A DNA stretch of 64,000 nucleotides. It comes from DATMNI01 sp963817515 (lineage in GTDB: Bacteria > Acidobacteriota > Terriglobia > Bryobacterales > Bryobacteraceae). Where the stretch lies: positions 310,001 to 374,000 of the forward strand of contig CAWFPJ010000023.1 in the NCBI GenBank assembly GCA_963817515.1, read 5' to 3'. The notes under the pieces were generated by a model. The model was not told the DNA's origin. It saw only the letters and a list, made by a program, of their open reading frames with translations, and ran no database searches. The translations under genes were made by a program, and so were the position numbers. Positions 26,928 to 35,455 of this stretch are shown piece by piece (within the stretch, counting starts at the first letter, position 1; the number at the start of each line of letters is the position of its first letter).

Positions 26928-28883
26928 ATGTGTGGAATCACAGGTTTCGTCAACATCAATCCGTCCTCTGAATCCACATCCGTCATCGAGCGCATGGCGG
27001 ATTCCATCCGGCACCGCGGCCCTGACGATTTCGGCTATTACCGCGACCAGTGGGCATCGCTAGGCTTCCGGCGCCTGGCCATCATCGACGTAGCGGGCGG
27101 CCACCAGCCGATGACTAACGAGGACCAGTCCCTGTGGCTGGTTTACAACGGCGAGATATTCAACCACGCCGGCCTTCGCCCCGAACTCGAAAAGGCCGGC
27201 CACCGCTACGCCAACCGCTCGGATTCGGAAACTATTCTGCATGCCTATGAGCAATACGGCCCGGCCTGCCTGCAGCGTTTCCGCGGCATGTTCGCCTTTG
27301 CGATATGGGACAAGAACGCCCGCAAGCTTTTCTGCGCCCGCGACCGCCTGGGTAAGAAGCCGCTTTACTACTATTGGGACGGCCGGCTGTTTGCGTTTGC
27401 TTCCGAAATCAAGGCGCTGCTGCAGCACCCCGGCATCTCGGCCGCATTCGAAGAGACGCTGCTTCCGGAATACCTCGCGTTCGGCTACGTGAGCGAGGAG
27501 CGCACGCTCTTCAAGAATATCCGCAAGCTGATGCCCGGTCACTACCTGGAATTGGACGCGGCCTCGGGCCTGACCGTCCGCCAGTACTGGGAAATTCCCA
27601 AACCCGGCGCTTCGCCCAAGGAAGGCGGCGAAGACCGCAGCGACGAGTCCTGGATTGCCGAATGCCGCGACCGCCTGGAAGACACCGTGCGCATGCGCTT
27701 GATGAGCGACGTGCCGCTGGGCATGTTTCTCTCCGGCGGCGTTGATTCCAGCGCCATCGCGGCCATCATGAAGCGGAACTTCTCCGGCCCCGTAAAGACC
27801 TTCGCGGTCGGCTACCAGGAAGCCGAGTTCAGCGAACTCAGTTACGCCCGGCATGTGGCCCACGCTATCGGAACCGAACACCATGAGGTGGTTGTGGGGA
27901 TGGAGGATTTCTTCAATGCCCTGCCGCGCCTCATCTGGCACGAAGACGAGCCCATCACCTGGCCCTCAAGTGTGTGCCTCAATTTCGTTTCGAAGCTGGC
28001 CCGCCGGCACGTTACCGTGGTGCTCACGGGCGAAGGCAGCGACGAGATGTTCGGGGGTTACGCCCGCTACCGCCACTACGGCATGAACCAGCGCTGGCTG
28101 GGTCTCTACCGCATTCTGCCCAACGCGGTGCGCACGGCCATTCGCAGCCGGGTGGCCACCACGCCGCTGCTTTCCGCGGGCTTCCGCCGCAAGCTGCAGC
28201 ACACATTTGTGGGACGCGGCGAGGATCTGGAATCGCTGTACCTGGACAACTTTTACTCGGCGTTTTCTCTGGCCGAACAGCGCAGTCTCTTCTCTTCGCT
28301 CCCAGCCGGTTCCCCCTACGCCAACTTTCGCCGCTATTGGGACGAAACTTCCGGTCCGGCGCTTGGGCGCCTGCTCTATGCCGACCAGAAAACCTACCTG
28401 GTGGAACTGCTCATGAAGCAGGACCAGATGAGCATGGCCGCTTCTATTGAAAGCCGCGTACCGTTTCTGGATCATGAGTTCGTGGAGTTCTCCACGCGCG
28501 TCCCTGAGCGCTTGAAATTGCGCAACGTTAAGGGTAAATCCGAAGGCAAATACATCGTCAAGAAGGCCATCGAAGGGCTGGTCCCGCAGGAAATCATTTA
28601 CCGCAAGAAAATGGGATTCCCCACGCCGCTCCGCCAGTGGCTTCTGGATCCACGCGCGGATCATCTCTTCGGCATCCTGCGCTCACGCGACGGCCTGCTG
28701 GCGAATTACATCGATCCGGCTGAATTGGACAGGCTGCTGGAACGGCAGAGATCCGGCCTGGAAGACGCCACCGACCGCATCTGGCGCCTGTTGACGCTGC
28801 AATTGTGGGGCGACATGTTTCTGACCGGGAAGCGTGAAGAGCGCTGGGAAGGGCTCATGGCCGCCGCCCGCCCGGCCCTATGA
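26928..28883 (+). CDS. asnB: Asparagine synthase (glutamine-hydrolysing)-like amidotransferase
   Basis: 651 residues. The start must be ATG 26928, since Cys2 of MCGITGF is the glutaminase nucleophile; the longer frame is not used. Then RHRGPDD, VYNGEIFNH, the synthase P-loop LSGGVDSSAIAAIM, TGEGSDEMFGGY and the C-terminal DQMSMAASIESRVPFLDHEFVEF. It may make asparagine, but homologues in exopolysaccharide and exosortase-linked loci amidate sugar acids. It overlaps the next glycosyltransferase by 4 bases, which favours the second role. Confidence 0.88.
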   Translation: MCGITGFVNINPSSESTSVIERMADSIRHRGPDDFGYYRDQWASLGFRRLAIIDVAGGHQPMTNEDQSLWLVYNGEIFNHAGLRPELEKAGHRYANRSDSETILHAYEQYGPACLQRFRGMFAFAIWDKNARKLFCARDRLGKKPLYYYWDGRLFAFASEIKALLQHPGISAAFEETLLPEYLAFGYVSEERTLFKNIRKLMPGHYLELDAASGLTVRQYWEIPKPGASPKEGGEDRSDESWIAECRDRLEDTVRMRLMSDVPLGMFLSGGVDSSAIAAIMKRNFSGPVKTFAVGYQEAEFSELSYARHVAHAIGTEHHEVVVGMEDFFNALPRLIWHEDEPITWPSSVCLNFVSKLARRHVTVVLTGEGSDEMFGGYARYRHYGMNQRWLGLYRILPNAVRTAIRSRVATTPLLSAGFRRKLQHTFVGRGEDLESLYLDNFYSAFSLAEQRSLFSSLPAGSPYANFRRYWDETSGPALGRLLYADQKTYLVELLMKQDQMSMAASIESRVPFLDHEFVEFSTRVPERLKLRNVKGKSEGKYIVKKAIEGLVPQEIIYRKKMGFPTPLRQWLLDPRADHLFGILRSRDGLLANYIDPAELDRLLERQRSGLEDATDRIWRLLTLQLWGDMFLTGKREERWEGLMAAARPAL

Positions 28884-30145
28884 AAACCCTCTGGGTAAAC
28901 AGCAATTTCATGCACCCTACTACCAAGGGCGGCCAGATCCGCACCCTGGAGATGCTGCGCCATCTGCATCGCTGGCATGAGATCCACTACGTTGCTATCG
29001 CCAACCCGGCCCAGCCCGAAGGCCCTGCCCGCGCACATGAATACTCGTCCCGCAGCTACCCGTTCCGCTACGCCGTCCCCGATAAGACCAGCGCCGCTTT
29101 CTGGGGACAACTCGCGCGCGGCCTGTTCGCCCCTACGCCGCTGGCGGTCAGCCGCTTCAACCCGCCGGGGATGCGGGCCTTCCTGGAAGACCTGATCCGC
29201 AGGGAGAGATTCGATTGCGCCGTGGTGGACCACCTGGCGCCCACCTCTTATTTTCCCGATCTGCCCCACGCCATTTTTTTCCAGCACAACGTGGAAACCG
29301 TGATCTGGGGACGCCACGTGGAGCACGCGTCCGATCCGTTGCGGCGCTGGTATTTCGGCCTCCAGGCTGCGCGCATGTTCGAATACGAGCGCCGCGTCAG
29401 TCTGGCAGCCGGTCACATTGTGGCGGTCTCAAACACCGATGCCGAGGTAATGCGCCGGATATTCGGAGTGACCCGCGTTTCGGAAATCCCCACTGGCGTG
29501 AATATCGAATACTTCCTGCCTCCTGGTGGCGGGAAGGAGAAAGACTCGAGCCCGGCCGAAGTTTCGGACCTGGTCTTCGTGGGCTCTATGGACTGGCTTC
29601 CGAACGTGGATGGCGTTCTGTTCTTCGTGCGCGAAGTGCTTCCGTTGATCCGGCGCCGTCGGCCCGAATGTACCCTGGCCATTGTGGGCCGCACGCCGCC
29701 GCCGAAAGTTGCCCAACTGGCCGAGGAAGACTCGCGCATACGGGTCACCGGCACGGTTCCGGATATCCGTCCGTTCCTTTGGAGTTCGCTCGTTTCCATC
29801 GTGCCCCTGCGCATTGGTGGAGGCACGCGCTTGAAGATCTACGAGGCCATGGCCGCAAAGATACCCGTGGTTTCGACGACTATAGGAGCGGAGGGCCTTA
29901 CCGTAAATCCGCCAATCGACATCCGAATCGCAGACCGGCCGGAGGATTTCGCCGAGCGCTGCATCGAACTCCTGGAGAACGGCGAAGACCGAAACCGGCT
30001 TGCCAATGCGGCCTGGGAAATGGTGAATTCTCAGTTCTCCTGGGAGCAGGTCTCGCGATGCTTTGAGCGGATCATGTTGGAGGGCCCGCGGATGGAGTGG
30101 CCACCAAGCTTCGATTCGCAGGCGAAACCGCCCAATGTCACTTAG
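28880..30145 (+). CDS. GT4 family glycosyltransferase, exopolysaccharide type
   Basis: 421 residues of GT-B fold. The N-terminal MKTLWVNSNFMHPTTKGGQIR and HHxEIHYVA-like region, FFQHNVETVIWGRH in the middle, and the C-terminal donor site DLVFVGSMDWLPNVDGVLFF with VPLRIGGGTRLKIYEAMAA resemble sugar transferases associated with PEP-CTERM/exosortase exopolysaccharide loci (Stp1 group). Translation is coupled to asnB (ATGA). A 27-bp perfect inverted repeat follows the stop. Confidence 0.85.
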   Translation: MKTLWVNSNFMHPTTKGGQIRTLEMLRHLHRWHEIHYVAIANPAQPEGPARAHEYSSRSYPFRYAVPDKTSAAFWGQLARGLFAPTPLAVSRFNPPGMRAFLEDLIRRERFDCAVVDHLAPTSYFPDLPHAIFFQHNVETVIWGRHVEHASDPLRRWYFGLQAARMFEYERRVSLAAGHIVAVSNTDAEVMRRIFGVTRVSEIPTGVNIEYFLPPGGGKEKDSSPAEVSDLVFVGSMDWLPNVDGVLFFVREVLPLIRRRRPECTLAIVGRTPPPKVAQLAEEDSRIRVTGTVPDIRPFLWSSLVSIVPLRIGGGTRLKIYEAMAAKIPVVSTTIGAEGLTVNPPIDIRIADRPEDFAERCIELLENGEDRNRLANAAWEMVNSQFSWEQVSRCFERIMLEGPRMEWPPSFDSQAKPPNVT

Positions 30146-30150
30146 TTTTC

Positions 30151-30227
30151 GGTAGCGCCGGCAATCTTGTTGCCGGTGGGTTATTCGGCATCCGGCAAGT
30201 ACCGGCAACAAGATTGCCGGCGCTACC
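30151..30227. repeat. Perfect 27-bp inverted repeat built from two REP-like elements, between convergent genes
   Basis: The left arm 30151-30177 starts GGTAGCGCCGGCAATC and ends TTGCCGGT; the right arm 30201-30227 is its exact reverse complement, with a 23-base loop. Each arm is one copy of the element family found at 15338, 23284 and 53125. It fills the gap between the glycosyltransferase stop and the stop of the convergent deacetylase-like gene, so it could end transcription from both sides, although T-runs are absent. Confidence 0.85.
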
Positions 30228-30231
30228 GGGC

Positions 30232-31380
30232 TTACCTCTGTCCATCCGCCACGTACGGCGGAACGGCGTAGTTATAGTATTGGCGCGGGTCGCCGCGCCT
30301 GCCATCCACGGCGGCGCGGGCCAGGTTGAAAGCTTCTCGGGCCGTCACGTAATGCAACACGTAACGCGTGCCGTCGTTGTAGGCTTTCTCCATGTAGGAA
30401 AGCGCCGTGTCAAGGTGAGGGCCCAGCGTTTCAGAGGCGTCTTCGGGAGTCTCCGCGCCGTGGGTGTGCACCTTGATGAAACGCCAGTCGGGACGGCCAT
30501 TGACGTGGATGTTGGCGCGCATCCAGTAGTCCACGCGCCGCGGCGTCACAGGGATTGCGGCGTGGATCTCGCTGTCTTCCACGTTGAAGAATAGCTTGCG
30601 TGGATTAAGAACCGGGGCAATCACCAGCGGTCCCTGAAAAATCACCAGGTCGCCTTCGGGCAGCACGCCTTCGTGAAGGTCCAGCCCATAATCGTAAGAC
30701 TTGGGCCTCTCGTCGTCGGTGGCCTCGTAGATGTCGTTCACAAACGGCGGCTGCGATACCTGCCACAGGCTTGGAAACGTGAAATCGGCGAAGCAGCCCA
30801 ATTCGCGCAGCATGGCCAGTTCCCGATTGGCGCCACAGAATTCTTTACCGCGGCTGTTATCCAGACCCCAGTTGCCGTGAATGAAGGCGAAATGCGTGCC
30901 GCCGTCGGAAGTCTTGAGAAAGTCGAATTTGCGAAAGTAGGCGATGGCCTGCTGGAATTTCACCCTCGCGGTTTCCTGAGTATCGTTGCCGTGGTGCAGG
31001 TGCAGTTCGGCTTCGCCATAACCGGCCGCTACGAGTTTCTGGAGGGCTGCCATGTTGCGGTCAATCGGCTGCTCCCCTGGGTAGAACCATGTGTGCTGCA
31101 AGGGGCGGCCGTAGAAGTCGCGGTGGCGTTGGGCCACTTTGGGGTATTCATTCAGCCACCGTTCAACCATGGGATAGTTCGAGCCCGGCTCGTAGTGATC
31201 CACGAAGACGAAAAAGATGTGAATCGGGGCCGCGGCTGGCTTGTCCGGCTTGTCCGAAGAGAACACCCACTTCAAATACCCCGGCAGCCACACGTAATAT
31301 TTCCGGCTGTAGATGCGATACGCCCAGGCTGAGAAATACAGCAACAGAGCGAGCACTATCAGGCGCCTGAGGATTCGCAC
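30232..31380 (-). CDS. Membrane-anchored deacetylase-like protein of an exopolysaccharide locus
   Basis: 382 residues. A signal anchor (LIVLALLLYFSAWAY) is followed by a single globular domain. Conserved polar motifs VDHYEP (about residue 60), HLHHGND (about 127), FIHGNWGLDNS (about 166) and HTHGAE (C-terminal third) have the spacing of metal ligands in a polysaccharide deacetylase-like barrel, but the classical NodB motifs are not exact. It sits between a sugar transferase and a nucleotide-sugar dehydrogenase. Periplasmic sugar modification is a reasonable guess; no activity can be assigned. Confidence 0.5.
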   Translation of the reverse strand: MRILRRLIVLALLLYFSAWAYRIYSRKYYVWLPGYLKWVFSSDKPDKPAAAPIHIFFVFVDHYEPGSNYPMVERWLNEYPKVAQRHRDFYGRPLQHTWFYPGEQPIDRNMAALQKLVAAGYGEAELHLHHGNDTQETARVKFQQAIAYFRKFDFLKTSDGGTHFAFIHGNWGLDNSRGKEFCGANRELAMLRELGCFADFTFPSLWQVSQPPFVNDIYEATDDERPKSYDYGLDLHEGVLPEGDLVIFQGPLVIAPVLNPRKLFFNVEDSEIHAAIPVTPRRVDYWMRANIHVNGRPDWRFIKVHTHGAETPEDASETLGPHLDTALSYMEKAYNDGTRYVLHYVTAREAFNLARAAVDGRRGDPRQYYNYAVPPYVADGQR

Positions 31381-31471
31381 ATTTCATTTCAGCACAATCG
31401 GTGTAACTACCTGAACGCAAAATGAAGGTCCATGGAGCAACCCCGCCTCTAATACTGGCATACTAAGGATC

Positions 31472-32785
31472 GTGGACCGTGTTTCGAGCGTTGTAAACTC
31501 CCAGCAGATTGCGGTGCTTGGGCTTGGCTATGTGGGATGTGTGTCGGCCGCCTGTCTATCTCACATTGGCCATCGCGTAATTGGTGTGGACCGCGACCAG
31601 TTCAAGGTGGACTGCGTGCTTTCCGGCCGTGCGCCTTTCTTTGAGCCGGACCTGGAAGAACTGGTGCGCAATAGTGTGAGCGAGGGACGGCTTTCCGCCA
31701 CGGTTTCCCTGCGCGAAGCATTGGCTGATGCCGACGTGGCGCTAATATGCGTGGGCACGCCCTCGGAAAAAAACGGCAACCTGGGGCTGGACCAACTCCG
31801 CCGCGTGGCCCAGGAAATTGCCGAACTGCTTCCGGGGCGCACGAAACCGTTAGTGGTGGCAGTGCGCAGCACGGTCTATCCGGGGACTTGCGAAGAGGTA
31901 GTGCTGCCCGCCATGGGCGGTTCTCCGCTGGTCTCGGTAGTGTCCAATCCCGAGTTTCTGCGCGAGGGTGCGGCCGTCCGCGATTTTATGCAGCCGGCGC
32001 TCCTGGTGGTGGGCGGATCGAACCCCGAAGCCGTGGCACGCGTGGCTTCGATTTATAGCGGTCTACCGGTAGAGCCGTCGCTGGTGGCGCTCGGCACCGC
32101 CGAGTTGATCAAGTACGCCTGCAACGCTTTCCATGCCGTGAAAATTTCGTTTGCCAATGAGATAGGCGCGCTGGCGGGGCAGCTGGGGATTGACGGAGCG
32201 GAAGTGATGGACACTCTGTGCCGCGATCACGCGCTGAACATATCGCCGGCTTATCTCAAGCCGGGCTTTGCCTTTGGGGGTTCCTGCCTGCCTAAAGACC
32301 TGCGCGCGCTGGTATACCGCGCGTCGCGGTTGGACCTGACATTGCCGCTGCTGGAATCGGTATTGCCCTCAAACAGTGCGCAGTTGGCCCGCGGCATCCA
32401 ACTGGCGCTCGATCTCCCAGGCGAACAAATCGGCGTCTTTGGCCTGGCCTTCAAGGAGAACACCGACGATCTGCGGGAGAGCCCGGTGGTCCTGCTGCTG
32501 GAAACTCTGATCGGCAAGGGCCGGAAGGTGCGGGTATACGATCCGCATATCCAAGTGGGCGAGCTTTACGGCAGCAACCAGCGTTACATCATGGATGCGA
32601 TTCCGCATATCGGCAACCTGGTGGACGGGAGTCTGGATGGCATGATGCAGTGGGCGGATCACGTGCTGGTGGCGCAGAAGCCCTCGCCCGAAATTCTGGC
32701 GCGGCTGGAGAACAGCGGAAAGCCGCTGATCGATCTGGTGGGCGCCTTGCGGCCCACTGTCGGCCGGCCGGCGGTCACGGTGTGA
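31472..32785 (+). CDS. algD: GDP-mannose/UDP-glucose 6-dehydrogenase family, closest to GDP-mannose dehydrogenase
   Basis: 437 residues, almost the length of AlgD. NAD-binding IAVLGLGYVGCVSAACL, VGTPSEKNG, STVYPGTCEEVV, NPEFLREGAAVRDF, the catalytic Cys in KPGFAFGGSCLPKDLRAL and the C-terminal FGLAFKENTDDLRESP are all present. The catalytic block FAFGGSCLPKD is typical of GDP-mannose dehydrogenases; UDP-glucose enzymes usually have GFGGSCFPKD. The start is GTG with AAGGA before it. It would provide GDP-mannuronate or a similar sugar acid for a polymer. Symbol given for the group, not proven. Confidence 0.8.
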   Translation: MDRVSSVVNSQQIAVLGLGYVGCVSAACLSHIGHRVIGVDRDQFKVDCVLSGRAPFFEPDLEELVRNSVSEGRLSATVSLREALADADVALICVGTPSEKNGNLGLDQLRRVAQEIAELLPGRTKPLVVAVRSTVYPGTCEEVVLPAMGGSPLVSVVSNPEFLREGAAVRDFMQPALLVVGGSNPEAVARVASIYSGLPVEPSLVALGTAELIKYACNAFHAVKISFANEIGALAGQLGIDGAEVMDTLCRDHALNISPAYLKPGFAFGGSCLPKDLRALVYRASRLDLTLPLLESVLPSNSAQLARGIQLALDLPGEQIGVFGLAFKENTDDLRESPVVLLLETLIGKGRKVRVYDPHIQVGELYGSNQRYIMDAIPHIGNLVDGSLDGMMQWADHVLVAQKPSPEILARLENSGKPLIDLVGALRPTVGRPAVTV

Positions 32786-32789
32786 AGTG

Positions 32790-33506
32790 CTACAACTCGT
32801 ATCCTGACAGCCGGGCATCCTCATGGAACATGCGCACAGTTTCAAGCGAAAACTCGTCCAGGTCTTTGCCCACCATGTCCAGTTTGCGCAACAGGTCACT
32901 GGTGACCGTGATCACGTGGCACCCAATCTCGTCCGCCTGAAATATGTTGAGCAATTCCCGCGGACTGGCCCAGATCAATTGAAGGTTGGGAGACGCCGCA
33001 AGCAGTTCGACGGCCTGGGACATTAAGGGAACCGGGTCCACGCCGGTGTCCGCAATCCGGCCCGCAAAGACCGATATATAACAGGGCGGGCCGCCGTGCA
33101 TGGCCTCGGCAGCGGCGCACACCTGGTGCCAGGGCAACAGGGCCGTCACGTTCAACTGCAGCCCCTCATTCGTCAGGTGGCGCAGCAGTGGAATGGAGCT
33201 TTGGCGCCGCGTATTCGTGATCGGGATTTTAGCAAAGACGTTGGGTCCCCACGTGGCGATGCGGCGCGCCTGGCGTTCCATCTCATCGAAATCATCGGCA
33301 AAGACCTCGAAGGAAATCGGGCGATCGGGTACGGCTTCCAGAAGGTCCCTGGCGAAGCATTCGTAGTCGCGAATGCCGGCCTTCCGCATCAGCGTCGGGT
33401 TGGTGGTGAAACCCTGAATGTAGGGCTTGGCGTAGAGATCGAGGATGGCCGCTTTATCGGCGCCGTCTCCAAAGATCTTTACCTTCAGGTCGCACAGCCG
33501 TTTCAT
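32790..33506 (-). CDS. Transaldolase family protein
   Basis: 238 residues, in the short fructose-6-phosphate aldolase/TalB-like size range. Seen: VKIFGDGADKAAILDLY, the GFTTNPTLMRKAGI substrate loop, the Schiff-base lysine in VFAKIPITNT and a C-terminal DIIT-like EIGCHVITVTSDLL segment. The loop CYISVFAGRIADTG matches the SPFVGR-type phosphate-binding region. It could supply sugar phosphate for the nearby polysaccharide genes. It is tail-to-tail with the dehydrogenase gene with 4 bases between. Confidence 0.82.
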   Translation of the reverse strand: MKRLCDLKVKIFGDGADKAAILDLYAKPYIQGFTTNPTLMRKAGIRDYECFARDLLEAVPDRPISFEVFADDFDEMERQARRIATWGPNVFAKIPITNTRRQSSIPLLRHLTNEGLQLNVTALLPWHQVCAAAEAMHGGPPCYISVFAGRIADTGVDPVPLMSQAVELLAASPNLQLIWASPRELLNIFQADEIGCHVITVTSDLLRKLDMVGKDLDEFSLETVRMFHEDARLSGYEL

Positions 33507-33828
33507 TGAGCCTTCAGGAAAACACCCACTATATGGCTATTGTATATGACTTAATACGATGGACGTGATAAGTCAGGCCATTGCGGGTAGGACAGGTACC
33601 ATTCACAAGTCATACGAAGGCATGAGTGAGCTGGTTTGGGATGAGCTTGGCCTCGGGGAGCGATAGGGTCTGCAATCTTAGTTTCCCTGCGCTCGCTCGC
33701 TTGGCATTTCGCGGCGGCGTGGGCGGTTTCGGATGGCTGGAGGCGCGGCAGCGTCATCAACTGTACCCAAGCCGGTGGTATCGTTAGTAGTCGAGGGAGG
33801 ACTGGGCCTACTAGGACCTACGCTACAC
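33507..33828. other. 322-base region without a recognised gene
   Basis: Lies between the divergent transaldolase-like and DUF4384 genes. The part next to the transaldolase gene (about 33520-33560) is AT-rich and is a likely promoter area, but no pair of promoter boxes is convincing. An open frame reaching back to 33733 joins the DUF4384 gene but lacks a signal peptide at that start. I see no RNA gene or repeat here. Confidence 0.5.
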
Positions 33829-34740
33829 ATGCCAAACACCTCATTCACTTCCGGATTTCTCATTTCGATCTGCGCTGCCGCCGCACTGGCATCTACCGCC
33901 TGGGGGCAAGCCGCTCCGAAAAAGCAGCTTACCGCGCGTGAGTTGTTCTATGCGTCGGCCCAGGTCCAGCCGGCCTTGCCCCAGGCTGCGCCCCCGGCCG
34001 ATGTCCCCAAGCCGGCGCCGAAATCGCCGCGGGTGAACAAAACTCCCGCTAAGGCCGTGGAGGTTGCGCGGGTGGAGGAAAAGCCGCGCACGGGCAGCCA
34101 GACTGTCGCACCGCCGCAGACCGCGCCCATCCCAGCGTCGGGCGCGCCCGCGCTCGGCCTTCGCTACACCATCCTGAAAGTTGGGGCCGGTGAAGTGGCA
34201 CCCGATACGATCTTTCACGCCGGCGACCGCATTCAGTTGCGGGTTGAGGCCAACAGTCCGGGATATCTGTACATCGTCAACCAGGGGTCGAGCGGCACGT
34301 GGAAGCCCTTGTTTCCCTCGCCGGAAGTCGAAAACGGCAACAACCGTGTGGAGAGTCTGCATGCCTACACGCTGCCCTCGGAAGAACACCGCATGGTCTT
34401 CGATGAAACAGCAGGCTCGGAAAAACTCTTCGTTATTCTTTCGAGCCGGCCCGAGCCCGATTTTGAAAAATTGATTTATTCGCTCGCCAAACCAGCCGGC
34501 GGGCAAAAGTCCGAGGACCCGGCGCCATCGTCGTCCAAGAAAATGATTCTGGCGTCCAACCTGCATATCGACGACGACACCGTGGGCCGTATGCGCAGCG
34601 CTTACGGGCGCGATCTGATCATCGAGAAGGTGACGCCGGCCACGCCCGGCGAAAAGAAGGAAACCGCCGTCTACGTGGTGAACCCCACGGGCAGTTCCAG
34701 TTCCCGCGTAGTAGCCGACCTGACCCTGGTGCATCAATGA
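33829..34740 (+). CDS. Secreted DUF4384 domain protein
   Basis: 303 residues from ATG 33829, which begins a clear signal peptide (FLISICAAAALASTAWGQ); the longer frame from 33733 would bury it. An Ala/Pro/Lys-rich linker of about 90 residues leads to a DUF4384 beta domain: FHAGDRIQLRVEANSPGYLY, IVNQGSSGTWKPLFPSPE and ENGNNRV. DUF4384 is commonly found next to or fused with caspase-like domains, as in this operon. Its job is unknown; a surface adaptor or sensor for the caspase protein is a guess. Confidence 0.75.
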   Translation: MPNTSFTSGFLISICAAAALASTAWGQAAPKKQLTARELFYASAQVQPALPQAAPPADVPKPAPKSPRVNKTPAKAVEVARVEEKPRTGSQTVAPPQTAPIPASGAPALGLRYTILKVGAGEVAPDTIFHAGDRIQLRVEANSPGYLYIVNQGSSGTWKPLFPSPEVENGNNRVESLHAYTLPSEEHRMVFDETAGSEKLFVILSSRPEPDFEKLIYSLAKPAGGQKSEDPAPSSSKKMILASNLHIDDDTVGRMRSAYGRDLIIEKVTPATPGEKKETAVYVVNPTGSSSSRVVADLTLVHQ

Positions 34741-34756
34741 GTGGTGCATCAATGAA
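34727..34756. repeat. 15-bp tandem duplication at the DUF4384 gene junction
   Basis: TGGTGCATCAATGA occurs at 34727 and again at 34742. The first copy carries the stop of the upstream gene and an overlapping ATG, the second another ATG. The duplication creates two alternative starts for the downstream gene. Confidence 0.85.
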
Positions 34757-35450
34757 CAGACGGGTGCTTGCCATCGCAGCCCTTGCCTTGGCTTATCCCG
34801 GGTGGGCTGCCTTCGGCCAGTCCCGCACCCTGACCCAGGGCGCGCACCGCATGGAGATTATACTGGAGCGCCTGGATGGCGACGCGTGGCACACCATCGA
34901 CCCGGGCTTAGTGCTGGCTCAGGGCGACCGCGTCCGCTTCAAGTTCCGCACCAACTTCGATGGCTACCTGTACGTGATGAATCAGAGCACGTCGGGCAAG
35001 TACGAACAGCTTTTTCCCCGCGACGAAACCGGCCAGGACAACCGACTGGCGGCGGGCAAGGAATACCAGGTGCCCGCGACCTCTTCGGCGTTCCGGATAG
35101 CCGGCCCCGCGGGCCACGAAATCGTATACTGGCTGGTTTCACCCGGCGCGCCTTACAGAAACCACGCCCCGCATCAGCCGCCGCCACCGCCCCGAACGGC
35201 TGCGCCTCCTGTTCTGATCCCCCGCTGCGACGACGCCATCTTGCATGCGCGCGGCGATTGCATCGATTCTTCGGCCGGACCCAAGCTGGTGCCGCGCGAC
35301 GCGGAGATTCCCCAGAACCTCACTGAGGCGGCCAGCCAGCGCGGCCAACGGGATCTGCTCTTCATGCGGCAGAAAAACACGGCCGTGATCTCCTCCCCGG
35401 TGCCGCTTTCCGGGCCGGTGATCTACGAGTTCCGCCTGGCCCACCGGTGA
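34752..35450 (+). CDS. Second secreted DUF4384 domain protein
   Basis: 232 residues from ATG 34752 (an alternative ATG at 34737 overlaps the upstream stop). Signal peptide VLAIAALALAYPGWAAFGQ, then a DUF4384 domain right away: LAQGDRVRFKFRTNFDGYLYVMN, TSGKYEQLFPRDETGQDN and IVYWLVSP. A proline-rich stretch follows and the C-terminus has a pair of cysteines (PRCDDAILHARGDC). Compared with the upstream protein it lacks the long linker before the domain. Its end overlaps a GTG of the caspase gene (GTGA). Confidence 0.72.
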   Translation: MNRRVLAIAALALAYPGWAAFGQSRTLTQGAHRMEIILERLDGDAWHTIDPGLVLAQGDRVRFKFRTNFDGYLYVMNQSTSGKYEQLFPRDETGQDNRLAAGKEYQVPATSSAFRIAGPAGHEIVYWLVSPGAPYRNHAPHQPPPPPRTAAPPVLIPRCDDAILHARGDCIDSSAGPKLVPRDAEIPQNLTEAASQRGQRDLLFMRQKNTAVISSPVPLSGPVIYEFRLAHR

Positions 35451-35455
35451 TCGCC

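Noticed and set aside
33551..33760. Small minus-strand open frame in the 33.5-33.8 kb gap
   Set aside because: No ribosome-binding site, signal peptide or recognisable domain; composition looks non-coding.
33733..33828. Longer start for the first DUF4384 gene
   Set aside because: It would place 32 residues without hydrophobic character before a clear signal peptide.
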